Source: Parachlamydiaceae bacterium
GTDB taxonomy: Bacteria; Chlamydiota; Chlamydiia; Chlamydiales; Parachlamydiaceae
Length of the DNA: 64,000 nt
Reading direction: 5' to 3'
Assembly: GCA_025451995.1 (NCBI GenBank)
Contig: JANWJE010000140.1
Span: 1 to 64,000, forward strand
The notes under the pieces were generated by a model. That model was given only the letters and a program-made list of their open reading frames with translations. It ran no database searches and had not been told where the DNA came from. This document shows, piece after piece, positions 35,476 through 45,084 of the stretch (the stretch's first letter is position 1; each line of letters begins with the position of its first letter). The translations under genes and the position numbers were made by a program.

Positions 35476-36846
35476 ATGTATAACGGATTATCACGAATTT
35501 TCCAAATTCCCGAGTTAAAAACGAAAATACTTTTCACTCTTTTCCTGTTGGCAGTCTGCAGAATCGGAAGTTTTATTCCAGTTCCGGGAATTAATGGCGA
35601 AATTGCAGTCAGTTTTTTTAGACATGCTACAGGCGGAAGTCAAAATCTTTTTCAAATGGTAGATATCTTTTCCGGCGGAGCCTTTTCACAAATGACTGTG
35701 ATTGCTCTTGGAGTTACGCCGTACATTTCCGCATCGATCATTATGCAGCTTTTAGTTGCATTAATGCCAAGTCTTCAGAGAGAGATGAAAGAGAATGGTG
35801 ATATCGGCAAACGAAAAATTAATCGATGGACTCGTTTTTTAACGGTCATTCTTTCTTTCCTCCAATCGGCATTATTTGCTAAATACGCTCTTCAGATGAA
35901 TCTCTCAAGGCCTGGAATTGTTGCTGGAGAATTGCTAGATATCACTATGTTTGGAGTTCCCTGGCTTTTCTATTTAATCACTATTTTTACTATGACCACA
36001 GGAACCATGTTTCTGATGTGGATCGGGGAACAAATTACTGAAAGAGGGATAGGAAATGGGATCAGTTTGATTATCTGCCTCGGAATATTATCGCAAATCC
36101 CAACTGCGATGGGTCTTATTTTACAGCAGCTAAACTTGGATTCACAAGAAGCGGGGCAGATGAATTTTTCATCGATTTTCGTCTTGGTTGGAGTCTTTGT
36201 TGCCGTGACTTTTGCTACCATTTTGGTGATACAAGGACATCGCCGTATCCCTTTACAGCATGCTAGAAGAGTTGTTGGAAGGAAGGAAGTTCAAGGAGGA
36301 TCATCATACATTCCTCTAAAAATAAATTACGCGGGTGTTATTCCTGTGATATTTGCCTCATCATTGCTCATGTTTCCAGCAACGATTGGAACTTTTGTTG
36401 GCAGAGGAAATTGGATAGGAGAGGCTGCAAGCTGGTTATCGCCGGGGAGTGCTCTGTACTTTGTATTGTTTGTCGCTTTAATCATATTTTTTACATATTT
36501 TTGGACCGCAACTCAATTTAGACCGGATCAAATTGCATCGGATATGAAGAAAAATGGAGCATTTATTCCGGGTATTAGACAAGGAAAACCCACCCAAGAC
36601 TACCTTGAAAGCACCATGAATAGAGTGACATTGCTCGGGTCTATTTTCTTAGCCCTGATTGCAATTCTACCTACTATGGTAAGCAGATTATTAGGGGTAT
36701 CCCAAACGATAAGCTATTTTTTTGGTGGAACAGCGCTACTGATTTTAGTTGGGGTAGTTTTAGATACTATGAAACAAGTAGAATCTCACTTATTGATGAA
36801 ACGCTATGATGGTTTTATGAAAAAAGGGAGAATTAGAGGGCGTTAA
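35476..36846 (+). CDS. secY: Preprotein translocase subunit SecY
   Basis: 456 residues, ten membrane helices, forming the Sec channel. [40 protein letters not shown] (the SecY signature region 1) and the cytoplasmic loop with [14 protein letters not shown] are clear. This is the channel that would export the many signal-peptide proteins seen at the start of the window. It is followed by a hairpin and then rpsM; adk, map, infA and rpmJ, found here in other bacteria, are absent. Confidence 0.98.
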   Translation: MYNGLSRIFQIPELKTKILFTLFLLAVCRIGSFIPVPGINGEIAVSFFRHATGGSQNLFQMVDIFSGGAFSQMTVIALGVTPYISASIIMQLLVALMPSLQREMKENGDIGKRKINRWTRFLTVILSFLQSALFAKYALQMNLSRPGIVAGELLDITMFGVPWLFYLITIFTMTTGTMFLMWIGEQITERGIGNGISLIICLGILSQIPTAMGLILQQLNLDSQEAGQMNFSSIFVLVGVFVAVTFATILVIQGHRRIPLQHARRVVGRKEVQGGSSYIPLKINYAGVIPVIFASSLLMFPATIGTFVGRGNWIGEAASWLSPGSALYFVLFVALIIFFTYFWTATQFRPDQIASDMKKNGAFIPGIRQGKPTQDYLESTMNRVTLLGSIFLALIAILPTMVSRLLGVSQTISYFFGGTALLILVGVVLDTMKQVESHLLMKRYDGFMKKGRIRGR

Positions 36847-36864
36847 CACATAGGGTTAAAATGA

Positions 36865-36897
36865 TCTTTTGTGATTTAATATAACGAATCACAAGAG
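36865..36897. promoter_or_regulatory. Hairpin between secY and rpsM
   Basis: CTTTTGTGATT pairs with AATCACAAGAG across a 10-nt AT-rich loop, 20 bp after the secY stop. It could be a terminator or attenuator. The following 60 bp are AT-rich (ttatttactataaaattt) and may hold a promoter for rpsM-rplQ. Confidence 0.45.
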
Positions 36898-36969
36898 GTA
36901 TTAAGTTGCATTTAAAGGTTATTTACTATAAAATTTACACTTCGTTTTGGAAAAAATTAGGAGAGTTCA

Positions 36970-37338
36970 ATGCCTAGAGTTATAGGTATCGATATACCAG
37001 ATAATAAAAGATTAGAGATAAGCCTCACTTATCTATTTGGGATTGGTCGTCATTTATCAAATGAGATTATTTCAAAGTTGGCTTTAGATCCAGATATGCG
37101 CGCGCATAAATTAACACAAGATGACATTGCACGCATCAACGGTCTCTTACAATCTGAATATGTCGTCGAAGGTGATCTTAGACGTCAAGTTCAGAATAAC
37201 ATTAAGCGTTTAATCAGTATTCATTCCTATAGAGGAATGCGCCATCGCCTTGGGTTGCCAGTACGTGGACAGCGGACAAGAACGAATTCAAGAACACGTA
37301 AAGGTCGCCGCAAGACGGTTGCTAATAAGAAAAAATAA
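36970..37338 (+). CDS. rpsM: 30S ribosomal protein S13
   Basis: 122 residues, 30S head, contacts P-site t[23 protein letters not shown] and the basic C-terminal [20 protein letters not shown] are diagnostic. AGGAG precedes the ATG. Confidence 0.98.
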   Translation: MPRVIGIDIPDNKRLEISLTYLFGIGRHLSNEIISKLALDPDMRAHKLTQDDIARINGLLQSEYVVEGDLRRQVQNNIKRLISIHSYRGMRHRLGLPVRGQRTRTNSRTRKGRRKTVANKKK

Positions 37339-37360
37339 GCAGTAGAAGGAGTTCTTAATC

Positions 37361-37774
37361 TTGAGTAAGCAACCAGCTAACCCAAATAAAAAAAGCACTG
37401 TTAAGACTAAGAAAAAAGTCGCACAGAATGTTCCGTCGGGAATCGCACATGTTAAAGCAACCTTTAACAATACAATTATCGCAATTACAGATCCTTCAGG
37501 TAGAGTCGTATCTTGGTCATCTGCCGGTAAGGTTAATTTTTCTGGATCGCGTAAATCTTCAGCCTTTGCTGCTACCGTTGCAGCGCAAGATGCTGCAAAA
37601 ATTGCAGCTTCCTTAGGAATGAAAGAGGTAGAAGTTAACTTAAAAGGACCAGGAGCCGGGAGAGAGTCAGCAGTACGTGGCCTCCAAAGCGCTGGATTAA
37701 CGATTACAGCAATTCGTGATACAACACCTGTTCCTCATAATGGATGCCGTGCTCGTAAGCGACGTCGTGTATAA
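37361..37774 (+). CDS. rpsK: 30S ribosomal protein S11
   Basis: 137 residues from a TTG start; AAGGAG lies 12 nt upstream and no better start precedes the family core. S11 forms the 30S platform. [17 protein letters not shown] and [14 protein letters not shown] are diagnostic, with the C-terminal [13 protein letters not shown]. Confidence 0.97.
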   Translation: MSKQPANPNKKSTVKTKKKVAQNVPSGIAHVKATFNNTIIAITDPSGRVVSWSSAGKVNFSGSRKSSAFAATVAAQDAAKIAASLGMKEVEVNLKGPGAGRESAVRGLQSAGLTITAIRDTTPVPHNGCRARKRRRV

Positions 37775-37798
37775 AAATTAATAAAGGAGAACCGCTTC

Positions 37799-38920
37799 AT
37801 GTCAGTTAAATATGGCAAATTTGAAATGCCCAAGCAGATCATTGTAGATAAAGAAAAACCGGATTCGAATTTTGCTCGCTACATTGCAGAGCCATTCGAA
37901 AGAGGGTTTGGACATACGATCGGCAATTCACTGCGCCGCATGATGCTCTCTTCGCTTGAAGCACCAGCGATTATATCTCTTAGGATTGAGGGAATTCCTC
38001 ATGAATATATGTGCATTGAAGGAATTGTCGAAGATATGACAAATATCATCCTCAATTTCAAAGGGGCGCTTTTAAGAAAGTTGCCAATGGATGATGCCCT
38101 TAATTCTCGCGACACGCGCATGCTGACAAAAGTTGTTGAAGTGACACAAGATGATTTAGATCGAAATAAAGGACACTACAAAGTAACCCTAAGCGATGTT
38201 ATTCAAGACGGGCTTTTTGACATTGTGAATCCAGAGCTTCATTTATTCACAGTCACAAAACCAATGAAAAGGCAAGTTGATTTAAGAGTAGCTTTTGGAA
38301 GAGGATATGTCCCTTCTGAAAGACATATGATAAGAGACAAAACTTCCGATGAAATTCTTATCGACGCTGCATTTTCTCCTGTCCGCTTGGTCAATTACTT
38401 CGTAGAAAATACAAGGGTAGGTCAAGACACAGATTTTGATCGATTGATCGTTGAAGTGACAACAGATGGAAGAGTAACTGCAGCAGAAGCTTTGAGTTTT
38501 GCCGCTCAGATCGGTCTTAAACATTTTGAAGTTTTCAATCAATTTAATCCTTACGTTCTGACTTTCGCAGAAAAAGGTGGAGACCGCGATGGCAATGAAG
38601 ATGAATTAATGGATAAACTTGCTTTAGGAATCGATGAGATAGAACTTTCCGTACGCTCTGCAAATTGCTTGACTGGAGCGAGCATCGAAACTCTCGCAGA
38701 ACTTGTCTGCATACCAGAGAGAAGAATGCTTGAATTTAGAAATTTCGGAAAGAAATCATTGAATGAAATCAAAGCGAAATTAAATGAAATGGGGCTTCAC
38801 TTAGGGATGGAACTAAGCCGATTTGGAATCACACCTGATAATGTGAAGGATAAAATTAAACAATATCGCGATGAAAAGAAAAAAAAGAAAGAATTATTAA
38901 AACACGAAGAGCCCAAGTAG
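37799..38920 (+). CDS. rpoA: RNA polymerase alpha subunit
   Basis: 373 residues, scaffold of RNA polymerase assembly and target of activators. The N-terminal dimerisation domain has FERGFGHTIGNSLRRMMLSSL. The C-terminal domain (about 280-350) shows IDEIELSVRSANCL and RNFGKKSLNEIKAKL, the helix-hairpin-helix part that binds UP elements. The Lys-rich tail is longer than in enteric bacteria. Confidence 0.98.
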   Translation: MSVKYGKFEMPKQIIVDKEKPDSNFARYIAEPFERGFGHTIGNSLRRMMLSSLEAPAIISLRIEGIPHEYMCIEGIVEDMTNIILNFKGALLRKLPMDDALNSRDTRMLTKVVEVTQDDLDRNKGHYKVTLSDVIQDGLFDIVNPELHLFTVTKPMKRQVDLRVAFGRGYVPSERHMIRDKTSDEILIDAAFSPVRLVNYFVENTRVGQDTDFDRLIVEVTTDGRVTAAEALSFAAQIGLKHFEVFNQFNPYVLTFAEKGGDRDGNEDELMDKLALGIDEIELSVRSANCLTGASIETLAELVCIPERRMLEFRNFGKKSLNEIKAKLNEMGLHLGMELSRFGITPDNVKDKIKQYRDEKKKKKELLKHEEPK

Positions 38921-38926
38921 GTAAAT

Positions 38927-39355
38927 ATGAGACACCTTAATCAAACATGTAAACTTAACAGAACGACGTCACACAGACGATGCATGTTTGCCAACATGTT
39001 AAAATCTTTGGTGACGAAAGAGAAAATTCAAACGACTGTCCCAAAGGCGAAAGCGCTACGCCGTTATGCAGATCAATTGATTACTTTAGCAAAGAAAGGC
39101 ACACTTGCAGCAAGAAGGCAGGCTATAGCTGAATTAATGATCCGCTTTAACACTTTAACTCCAAAAGAGCAAAGGGCAGTTAAAGAGGGCGACACAAGCG
39201 CTTATAATGATGATCGCCTAGTCATCGCGAAACTATTCGACGATTTGGCTGCACGATTTGCAAATCGCAATGGCGGATATACTCGTATCATTAAACAAGG
39301 ATACCGCGTTGGAGATAATGCCCAAACGTGCATTATAGAATATCTCGCAGATTAG
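38927..39355 (+). CDS. rplQ: 50S ribosomal protein L17
   Basis: 142 residues, near the tunnel exit. [26 protein letters not shown] is the L17 opening with the usual H-R-x-L-x-R layout modified. Last gene of the operon, 6 nt after rpoA. Confidence 0.97.
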   Translation: MRHLNQTCKLNRTTSHRRCMFANMLKSLVTKEKIQTTVPKAKALRRYADQLITLAKKGTLAARRQAIAELMIRFNTLTPKEQRAVKEGDTSAYNDDRLVIAKLFDDLAARFANRNGGYTRIIKQGYRVGDNAQTCIIEYLAD

Positions 39356-39393
39356 ATATTCATCTTGTTTATAAATTGTTATTCAGATCACCA

Positions 39394-39444
39394 ACCCCTT
39401 TTCACTGCACAAAAATTAAACAACGATTGTGCAGGGAGAGGGGT
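39394..39444. terminator. Probable terminator of the ribosomal operon
   Basis: Inverted repeat with arms of about 18 nt, one bulge and a loop of about 14 nt. There is no T-run directly after it, so Rho-independent termination is only likely. Confidence 0.5.
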
Positions 39445-39683
39445 AGGCAATTAAATTCCATTATACTTCATTAATAGAAAAATTTGAGAGAACTAAGATG
39501 AAAAAATTTCTTAGAGAGAGTAGGGTGTGAAGAAACTATTTGATAAAGCCTTCTTGTAATTTACATTACCTGATATGAAAATTTTGAGAATAAAGTGTAT
39601 CCTCTCATTGCGATTACGCAACCTGTGTTAATCATATTTTTTCTTTTTGACGCGATTTTCAATAAAAATTCTTAATAATTAAA

Positions 39684-39731
39684 AAGATCTCTTGCATAAT
39701 TCATTTTTTAAGATGAAGTCGCAAGGGGTCA
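39684..39731. repeat. Short family A-like palindrome (A7)
   Basis: AGATCTCTTGC...TTCATTTTTTAAGATGAA...GCAAGGGGTC folds as a hairpin and keeps the ctcttgca arm of family A with substitutions. Its last arm contains AAGGGG, 7 nt before the ATG at 39735, so it may act as that gene's ribosome binding site. Confidence 0.55.
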
Positions 39732-39734
39732 AAA

Positions 39735-40619
39735 ATGTGGAAGTATTTTTTTTTATTGTCGTTAATTTTTTGCACCTCTTGTTGCGCAAAAAACAAATAT
39801 TATTTATCCATTTGCATGATTTTCCGCGATGAGGCTCCTTATCTCAAAGAATGGATAGAATATTATCGGCTTATGGGGGCCGAACACTTCTACTTAGCCA
39901 GTCATAATAGTCGGGATGATTTTCAATCTATTTTAAGTCCCTATATTGAAAAAGGAATCATTGAATTGAAATTGATTAATGATACAAATAAAGACTTAAA
40001 TTTTTTTATTTCCCATACTCAAGTGGGTTTTTTCAATGAAACTTTAAAAAAAGCCAAAAAGGAAAGCAAATGGGTCGCTTTTCTCGATTCTGATGAATTT
40101 CTAGTTCCCTTAAAAGAGCATTCACTCGTCCATTTGCTTAGGGATTATGAAAAATTTGGAGGATTGGTAGCAAATTGGCATATGTTTGGAACTTCAAATG
40201 TCGCTAAATTAGATCCTGATAAGTTAATGATCGAACAGTTGATCTATTGCGCAGCAAAAGATGAACCAGTTCAACAACATGTAAAAAGCATTCTGCAACC
40301 CAAAAAAGCCTGTAAATTTGTCAATCCCCATTATGCAAAATATAAGAGAAAATATTACCATGTGAATACCAATAAAGAACCCTTAAGAGGAGCCAGAAGC
40401 AATTCAATTTTGTATGATCGATTAAAGATTAATCATTATTGGACTCGAGATGAATTTCATCTTTGGGAAATTAAAGCAAAAAGGCATGTTGCAGGGGGAA
40501 ATAGCGATCTTATTCAAGGTGTCATTAAAGCAAATAATGATTACAATTTGGAAAAGGAGATCTCGATTCTTCGTTTTGTTTCTTCCCTAAAAAAAAGAAT
40601 GAATACCGTGAATCATTAA
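39735..40619 (+). CDS. Secreted GT92/GT2-like glycosyltransferase
   Basis: 294 residues. A signal-like leader (1-17, hydrophobic FFLLSLIFC) is followed by [20 protein letters not shown], the opening of the glycosyltransferase family 92 group, and a DxD in [13 protein letters not shown] (D118, D120) for metal and nucleotide-sugar binding. Later HMFGTSN and a conserved NHYWTRDEF fit the same family. The leader has two Cys (TSCC), so a lipoprotein is possible though the lipobox is poor. It interrupts the chlamydial order rplQ-gapA and resembles region 1 in carrying an export signal on a glycosyltransferase. Confidence 0.75.
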   Translation: MWKYFFLLSLIFCTSCCAKNKYYLSICMIFRDEAPYLKEWIEYYRLMGAEHFYLASHNSRDDFQSILSPYIEKGIIELKLINDTNKDLNFFISHTQVGFFNETLKKAKKESKWVAFLDSDEFLVPLKEHSLVHLLRDYEKFGGLVANWHMFGTSNVAKLDPDKLMIEQLIYCAAKDEPVQQHVKSILQPKKACKFVNPHYAKYKRKYYHVNTNKEPLRGARSNSILYDRLKINHYWTRDEFHLWEIKAKRHVAGGNSDLIQGVIKANNDYNLEKEISILRFVSSLKKRMNTVNH

Positions 40620-40650
40620 AACTAGGTCTATTAAGCTTGAGGTAAAATAT

Positions 40651-41676
40651 ATGCCAAGAATTGCTATCAACGGATTTGGACGAATAGGTCGGCTTGTATG
40701 CCGCTTAGCTTTAAATGCTCCCCAAATCGAAATCGTGGCTGTCAATGATCTTGTTCCTCCTGAAAACTTGGCTTATTTGCTGAAATATGATTCGACTCAT
40801 GGGCGCCTTGAAAAAGAGGTAAGGGTTGATGGGAATTATCTTATCGTAGATGGGTCTAAAATTCTTGTTTTAAATGAAAAAGACCCGGCTAATCTCCCTT
40901 GGAAAGATTTGAATATCGATTACGTTATCGAATCGACAGGGCTATTTACCAAACGAGAAGACGCAGGCAAGCATATTGATGCAGGCGCAAAACGCGTCAT
41001 CATCTCGGCTCCGGCGAAAGGAGATGTTCCAACTATTGTCATGGGTGTTAACCAAGAGACATTTAATCCCACAAATGATTTGATCGTTTCAAACGCTTCT
41101 TGCACGACGAATTGTTTGGCACCTATTACTAAAATTTTACTCAACCATTTTGGAATAGAAGAGGGGTTGATGACAACAATCCATGCGATGACTGCATCTC
41201 AGCCCACTGTGGATGGTTCTTCAAAAAAAGATTGGCGAGGTGGTAGAAGTGCTCCGCAAAATATCATTCCAGCAACAACCGGCGCCGCTAAAGCTGTAGC
41301 CCAGTGTCTCCCACAGGTGGAGGGGAAGCTGACTGGGATGGCTTTTCGAGTGCCGACCGCAGATGTTTCAGTAGTAGATTTAACAATTCGTTTAAGCAAG
41401 CCAACGACCTATGATGCGATTTGCAAAGTGATGAAAGAGGCAGCAGAAGGATCAATGAAGGGAATTTTAGAATTTTGTGATGAGCAAGTGGTTTCTTCAG
41501 ATTTTATTGGGTCAAAAAGTTCTGCTATTTTTGATAAAGATGCCGGGATTGGTCTGAATTCAAATTTTTTTAAAATTGTTGCTTGGTATGACAATGAAAT
41601 GGGCTATTCCGCTAGGATAATAGACCTAGTGATGTATATGGAAAGGGCCATTGCCATGAAATCAAAAGAGGTGTAA
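40651..41676 (+). CDS. gapA: Glyceraldehyde-3-phosphate dehydrogenase
   Basis: 341 residues, glycolysis. N-terminal NAD site INGFGRIGR, nucleophile C151 in [12 protein letters not shown], catalytic H178 in [10 protein letters not shown], and WYDNEMGYS near the end. D33 in VNDL suggests NAD rather than NADP. Position after rplQ matches Chlamydia (CT505). Repeat B4 follows the stop by 3 nt. Confidence 0.98.
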   Translation: MPRIAINGFGRIGRLVCRLALNAPQIEIVAVNDLVPPENLAYLLKYDSTHGRLEKEVRVDGNYLIVDGSKILVLNEKDPANLPWKDLNIDYVIESTGLFTKREDAGKHIDAGAKRVIISAPAKGDVPTIVMGVNQETFNPTNDLIVSNASCTTNCLAPITKILLNHFGIEEGLMTTIHAMTASQPTVDGSSKKDWRGGRSAPQNIIPATTGAAKAVAQCLPQVEGKLTGMAFRVPTADVSVVDLTIRLSKPTTYDAICKVMKEAAEGSMKGILEFCDEQVVSSDFIGSKSSAIFDKDAGIGLNSNFFKIVAWYDNEMGYSARIIDLVMYMERAIAMKSKEV

Positions 41677-41679
41677 ACT

Positions 41680-41845
41680 GTACCTCTCATGTCTCAAAAT
41701 TTGGCATGTAGAGCTGCGTGAAAATCTCCGCTGATCGAAGATCGCAAACGACCCAATATTAAATCAATATGGGGTCGTTTGCGATCTTCGATCCCCGAGG
41801 TTTTGACGCGCTCCCCATGCCAAATTTTGAAACACGAGAGGTATA
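41680..41845. repeat. Family B long palindromic repeat, copy B4
   Basis: An inverted repeat of about 166 bp with outer arms tacctctcatgtctcaaaat and their complement ending at 41845. The inner core gatcgaagatcgcaaacgac replaces the gttgagagatcgca of other copies, and the loop keeps attaaatcaata. It lies directly after gapA and could terminate it. Confidence 0.85.
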
Positions 41846-41908
41846 GGCCTCTCGTGAAAGATAGATAAGTTTTTTACTAGCCTGCATATTAACATTGGAG
41901 AGAAACAA

Positions 41909-42829
41909 GTGGATTTTACTCGTGAACCTATTATAGAAACAATTATAACTCCAAAAGAAGGGCACAAACTCGTTATTCGCAGCACTAAAGGTGTCGGCCA
42001 AGAAGAATACTTTGTGGATGCGGTAGAAATTGTGGCTTTTGGTAATGCCCTTTTTTTTCGTTCTTTAGAAAAACCTAAGGCTTTTCTTGCTCCGGTTTCC
42101 GATTATGAAGTCTTAGAAGTTAGAGAAGCTCGCATGGTTTTAAAAAATGCCGGGCTGGATCGCTCAATCAAAATAGGTGGTGGTAAAGATTCAACAGTAA
42201 AAGCTTCAAGAGAAGAAGAAAAAATTGAGCAAAACAACGAAGTTCTAACTTCTGAGGAAAATAAACCAACAGATGCGTCAAATGATGCGCGGCCTGAAGT
42301 CAGAGTAGATAAAAAACGCGATCGTCGCCGCCATTACCGAAAACGCAGAGGAAAAGAAGAACTTAAAGAAGGGGAATCTGAACAACAATCTCCGCAAGTG
42401 GAAGAAAAAATAGCCATTGCTCCCACTGAAAGTGGCCTGTCTGATCATCCAACAATTGCATCTCCTTCCTTTTCCTCTTTATTACAGCCCCCCCCTACAC
42501 TTATTTCGGAGACTATCGGACGTTATCGACAAAATGAACTCTTTAAAGGTGCTTTTTATCTTTCAGAAGAAGAACAATATCAACCCCACGAAAAAGTGCA
42601 AGATCTTTTAAATGAAGAAGATGATGAAGCGATTCCAATGCTTCAGGAACCTGATTTTGCAACTGATGCAGAACCTCAAGATGTCGAGTCTGAAGAGCTA
42701 AAAGAGGAAGAATCCAAAAGCGAAAAGGAAGAAACTAAAGAAGAATACGCCCTTCCTCTCTATGCTGATGAAGAAGATAACAGCATGCCGGAAAATTCAG
42801 AAGATCCATTTAAACACTTGACTGAATAA
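41909..42829 (+). CDS. Conserved chlamydial protein next to gapA (CT504 position)
   Basis: 306 residues from a GTG start with GGAGAG 7 nt upstream. The N-terminal 85 residues form a compact domain (MDFTREPIIETIITPKEGHK; YFVDAVEIVAFGNALFFRSLEKPK). Then come a basic stretch (KKRDRRRHYRKRRGK) and a long acidic, low-complexity tail. No known function. I believe it corresponds to C. trachomatis CT504 from position and N-terminal look, which is unverified. The charged, disordered layout could suit nucleic-acid or protein binding. Confidence 0.75.
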   Translation: MDFTREPIIETIITPKEGHKLVIRSTKGVGQEEYFVDAVEIVAFGNALFFRSLEKPKAFLAPVSDYEVLEVREARMVLKNAGLDRSIKIGGGKDSTVKASREEEKIEQNNEVLTSEENKPTDASNDARPEVRVDKKRDRRRHYRKRRGKEELKEGESEQQSPQVEEKIAIAPTESGLSDHPTIASPSFSSLLQPPPTLISETIGRYRQNELFKGAFYLSEEEQYQPHEKVQDLLNEEDDEAIPMLQEPDFATDAEPQDVESEELKEEESKSEKEETKEEYALPLYADEEDNSMPENSEDPFKHLTE

Positions 42830-42861
42830 TCAAGAAAAGTGTAAGTTTTTAACTTCGTTTT

Positions 42862-42945
42862 GCTCGGATGGTGGAATGGTAGACACAAGGGACTTAAAAT
42901 CCCTTGCTCATTTTGGGCGTGAAGGTTCGAGTCCTTTTCCGAGCA
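42862..42945 (+). tRNA. tRNA-Leu (anticodon UAA)
   Basis: 84 nt. Acceptor stem GCTCGGA pairs with TCCGAGC, with discriminator A. Anticodon stem GGGA-CTTAAAA-TCCC gives anticodon TAA. A long variable arm (TTGCTCATTTTGGGCGTGA) shows the class II type, and GGTTCGAGTCC is the T arm. CCA is not encoded. Its 3' 57 nt are repeated at 62650-62706, showing it is the integration site of the following element. Confidence 0.97.
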
Positions 42946-42957
42946 TGCCAAACCGTT

Positions 42958-42989
42958 AGAAGGTAGGTCATCGACCTAGTTACCTTCTT
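42958..42989 (+). terminator. Terminator hairpin of tRNA-Leu
   Basis: AGAAGGTA...TTACCTTCT with inner AGGTC-ATC-GACCT forms a stem ending in ttcttc, 13 nt after the tRNA. The copy at 62719 has T-richer sequence after the stem. Confidence 0.6.
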
Positions 42990-42996
42990 CTTAAAG

Positions 42997-43098
42997 GACT
43001 TAAGTCTTAATTGACTTAAGTCGCTTTATTATCTGAATGGCTTGCTTTACATGACCTCCTAACCATTGAAATCAATGGCGTGGACCACTGATGGTCCA
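42997..43098. promoter_or_regulatory. Palindromic sites upstream of the integrase
   Basis: Two identical 10-bp palindromes gacttaagtc (42997 and 43013, 16 bp apart) and an inverted repeat tggacca-ctga-tggtcca (43081-43098) lie between the tRNA and the integrase. Both gacttaagtc copies are unchanged in the right-end copy. They could be operators for integrase control or recombinase arm sites. Confidence 0.45.
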
Positions 43099-43124
43099 CC
43101 CCACAAACAAGGGAGGTTATTAGT

Positions 43125-44198
43125 ATGGCATCAATTCAGAAAAGACAAAAAGCAAATGGGGAATATTCTTATCGAGTTCGTATAAGAGTAGAAGGAGCCC
43201 CTCTAGTTACTGAAACATATCCTACCCGAAAAGAAGCTTTGGCGTTTGCTAGACGTATGGAAGCAGAGATCAGGGCTGGTCGATATTTTGGAAGAGAAGA
43301 AGATAGAGAAAAGACCTTTGCAGAATTTATCGATTGTTATATAGAAAAAGAGTTACCAAAAAATCCTAAAGGGTATGCAAAACAAAAAGCATTACTTACT
43401 TGGTGGAAGTCAAAATTGGGATGCTATTTTTTATGTTATATTACCCCATCCATGATTGCCGAGTTACGCGATAAGCTGATGAGTGAAACAACTTATCGAA
43501 AGAAACTTCGCATATCATCAACGACAAATCGATATCTAGCATCCCTTAGTCGGGCATTTAATATCTGCCAAAAAGAAATGCATTGGATTAAAGAAAATCC
43601 TGTTTTGAAAATCAGCCGTCCAAAAGAAAATAGCCCACGAGAAAGATATTTAGACAAAGAAGAAATTGCTTTGCTTCTTGAATCTTGCCATAAAAGCAAG
43701 AGTCCGCATCTTTATTCTGTTGTTCTTTTTGCTATAGGAACAGGCGCTAGAAGGGGAGAAATTTTAAATCTTAAAACTGAAGATGTGAATTTTTTTAGAG
43801 CAACTGCAACATTTAGATCTACAAAAAATGGTACGAATCGGACAGTTCATCTAAGTCCCGTTATCATGAATTGTCTAAAAGAAGAAAGCAGCAAGAGAGT
43901 TGTTCTTAGCAAATATTTATTTCCAAGCATTGATGGAAAGCGCCCCGCAGATATTCGAAGTGCGTGGGATAAAGTGATAAAAGAATTGGGTTTCAAAAAT
44001 GTGTGCTTTCACACCCTCAGGCATACTACTGCTTCGCATTTAGGACAGAGTGGCTATTCAAGTCTTGAAATTGCTCAGATTTTAGGTCATAAAACGTTAA
44101 TGATGGTCAAACGTTATAGCCATCTATCAACCGCTTCAACGGTTCCAATACTTGATAAAATTAATGATGAATTATTAGGTAAAGTTGTAAATGAATAA
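43125..44198 (+). CDS. int: Tyrosine-recombinase integrase
   Basis: 357 residues. The N-terminal part is an AP2-like/arm-binding region (EYSYRVRIRVEG, 13-24, like phage integrases) and a SAM-like core-binding domain (about 65-155). The catalytic domain has R209 (TGARRGEIL), H296 and R299 (HTLRHTTAS), H322 (ILGHKT) and nucleophile Y331 (VKRYSHL), all present. GGAGG lies 9 nt before ATG. It lies next to the tRNA-Leu it presumably uses as att site. Its 3' end overlaps the next gene by 8 nt. Confidence 0.95.
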   Translation: MASIQKRQKANGEYSYRVRIRVEGAPLVTETYPTRKEALAFARRMEAEIRAGRYFGREEDREKTFAEFIDCYIEKELPKNPKGYAKQKALLTWWKSKLGCYFLCYITPSMIAELRDKLMSETTYRKKLRISSTTNRYLASLSRAFNICQKEMHWIKENPVLKISRPKENSPRERYLDKEEIALLLESCHKSKSPHLYSVVLFAIGTGARRGEILNLKTEDVNFFRATATFRSTKNGTNRTVHLSPVIMNCLKEESSKRVVLSKYLFPSIDGKRPADIRSAWDKVIKELGFKNVCFHTLRHTTASHLGQSGYSSLEIAQILGHKTLMMVKRYSHLSTASTVPILDKINDELLGKVVNE

Positions 44199-45084
44199 AA
44201 AATTAGTTTTACCGGAAAATGATTTTTCTTCTGACGACGATGGCTTTGTCTATCGTCGTTCTTATGAATCTTTTTTTGATTATTTTAAAAAAATTGTTTC
44301 TAAAGAAGATTTGGAATCATCTATTCAAAAGATTGAAGACAAGAGAGAAATCTTAAATGCTGCTAGAAAACAATTTCTTAGCGCTGTTAGAGAAGAGTCT
44401 CTTTTAGCGCTATTTTTAATATGGTCAAAGCAAAACTATGTGAAAACTGGCTATCCTGATTACGCCAAAATACTCATAGAAAAAGAAATTCTTATTTTTA
44501 ATGATGATAGCGGAAATCTTTTGATTTTAAAAAATATTGAGAGAAAATTTCTGGTAGATATTTTGGAATCAATAAGATGCAGAAAAGATTTGGATCTCTG
44601 GCAAAGAGAAATGCTTGTGTTAGCCTATCTAGATTTTATCAATTTTTCTAGGTCTGTTACAGATTATATGGCGTTCTGGGACATTAAAGATCTGGATAAG
44701 GAAAGAAGCTATAAGAGAATTTTTGAATATGATGATTTTATAAGAATTATTGATAAATTGGATGATAAGTTTCAACTTTTAGCAAAACTTCTTTATTTGG
44801 GTGGTCAACGTACTTTAGATCAGGTGCTTACTTTAAATGTTCAAGACATTCAATTTGAACGAAGAGTTGTTGTTTATGGAAATGATCAAGCTTCTTATTC
44901 TCTACATGTGTTTGAAGATCTCAAGGCTATAATAGGTGAAAAAAAATTTGGACGTGTTTTTTTAGGGCGTCAAGACAATCCGCTTAATGCCGCTACAGTT
45001 TTTAGGCATTTCAAGGATGGTGCTACAAAAGCTAGATTGGATCCCTCATTTTCTCCCAAAACATTATTATTACATGTGGATTAA
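44191..45084 (+). CDS. C-terminally truncated recombinase resembling chlamydial plasmid pGP7/8-D
   Basis: 297 residues. Helical N-terminal domain, then LLAKLLYLGGQRTLDQVLTLNVQDI, which resembles the arginine region of pGP8-D-type plasmid recombinases (QGGKRSSEVLSLEI). The R is present, but the protein stops at SPKTLLLHVD, where HxLR would begin; no HxLR, GH or Tyr follows in any frame checked by eye in the next 150 bp. It is either inactivated or a regulatory remnant. It overlaps the integrase by 8 nt. The relation to pGP7/8-D is from memory. Confidence 0.6.
   Translation: MNKKLVLPENDFSSDDDGFVYRRSYESFFDYFKKIVSKEDLESSIQKIEDKREILNAARKQFLSAVREESLLALFLIWSKQNYVKTGYPDYAKILIEKEILIFNDDSGNLLILKNIERKFLVDILESIRCRKDLDLWQREMLVLAYLDFINFSRSVTDYMAFWDIKDLDKERSYKRIFEYDDFIRIIDKLDDKFQLLAKLLYLGGQRTLDQVLTLNVQDIQFERRVVVYGNDQASYSLHVFEDLKAIIGEKKFGRVFLGRQDNPLNAATVFRHFKDGATKARLDPSFSPKTLLLHVD

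Larger units (their letters stand above)
39356..39734. other. 379-bp gap between rplQ and the glycosyltransferase gene
   Basis: No gene was found. An imperfect hairpin (accccttttcactgcacaa at 39394, ttgtgcagggagaggggt at 39427) lies 38 bp after rplQ and probably ends the ribosomal operon. Family A repeat A7 occupies the end, directly before the next ATG. Confidence 0.55.
42889..43135 (+). repeat. Left copy of the 247-bp direct repeat (attL region)
   Basis: Matches 62650-62896 without gaps and with about 10 differences. It covers the tRNA-Leu 3' half, its terminator, the integrase promoter region and the first codons of the integrase. The att core is expected inside the tRNA part (42889-42945). 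Confidence 0.95.
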
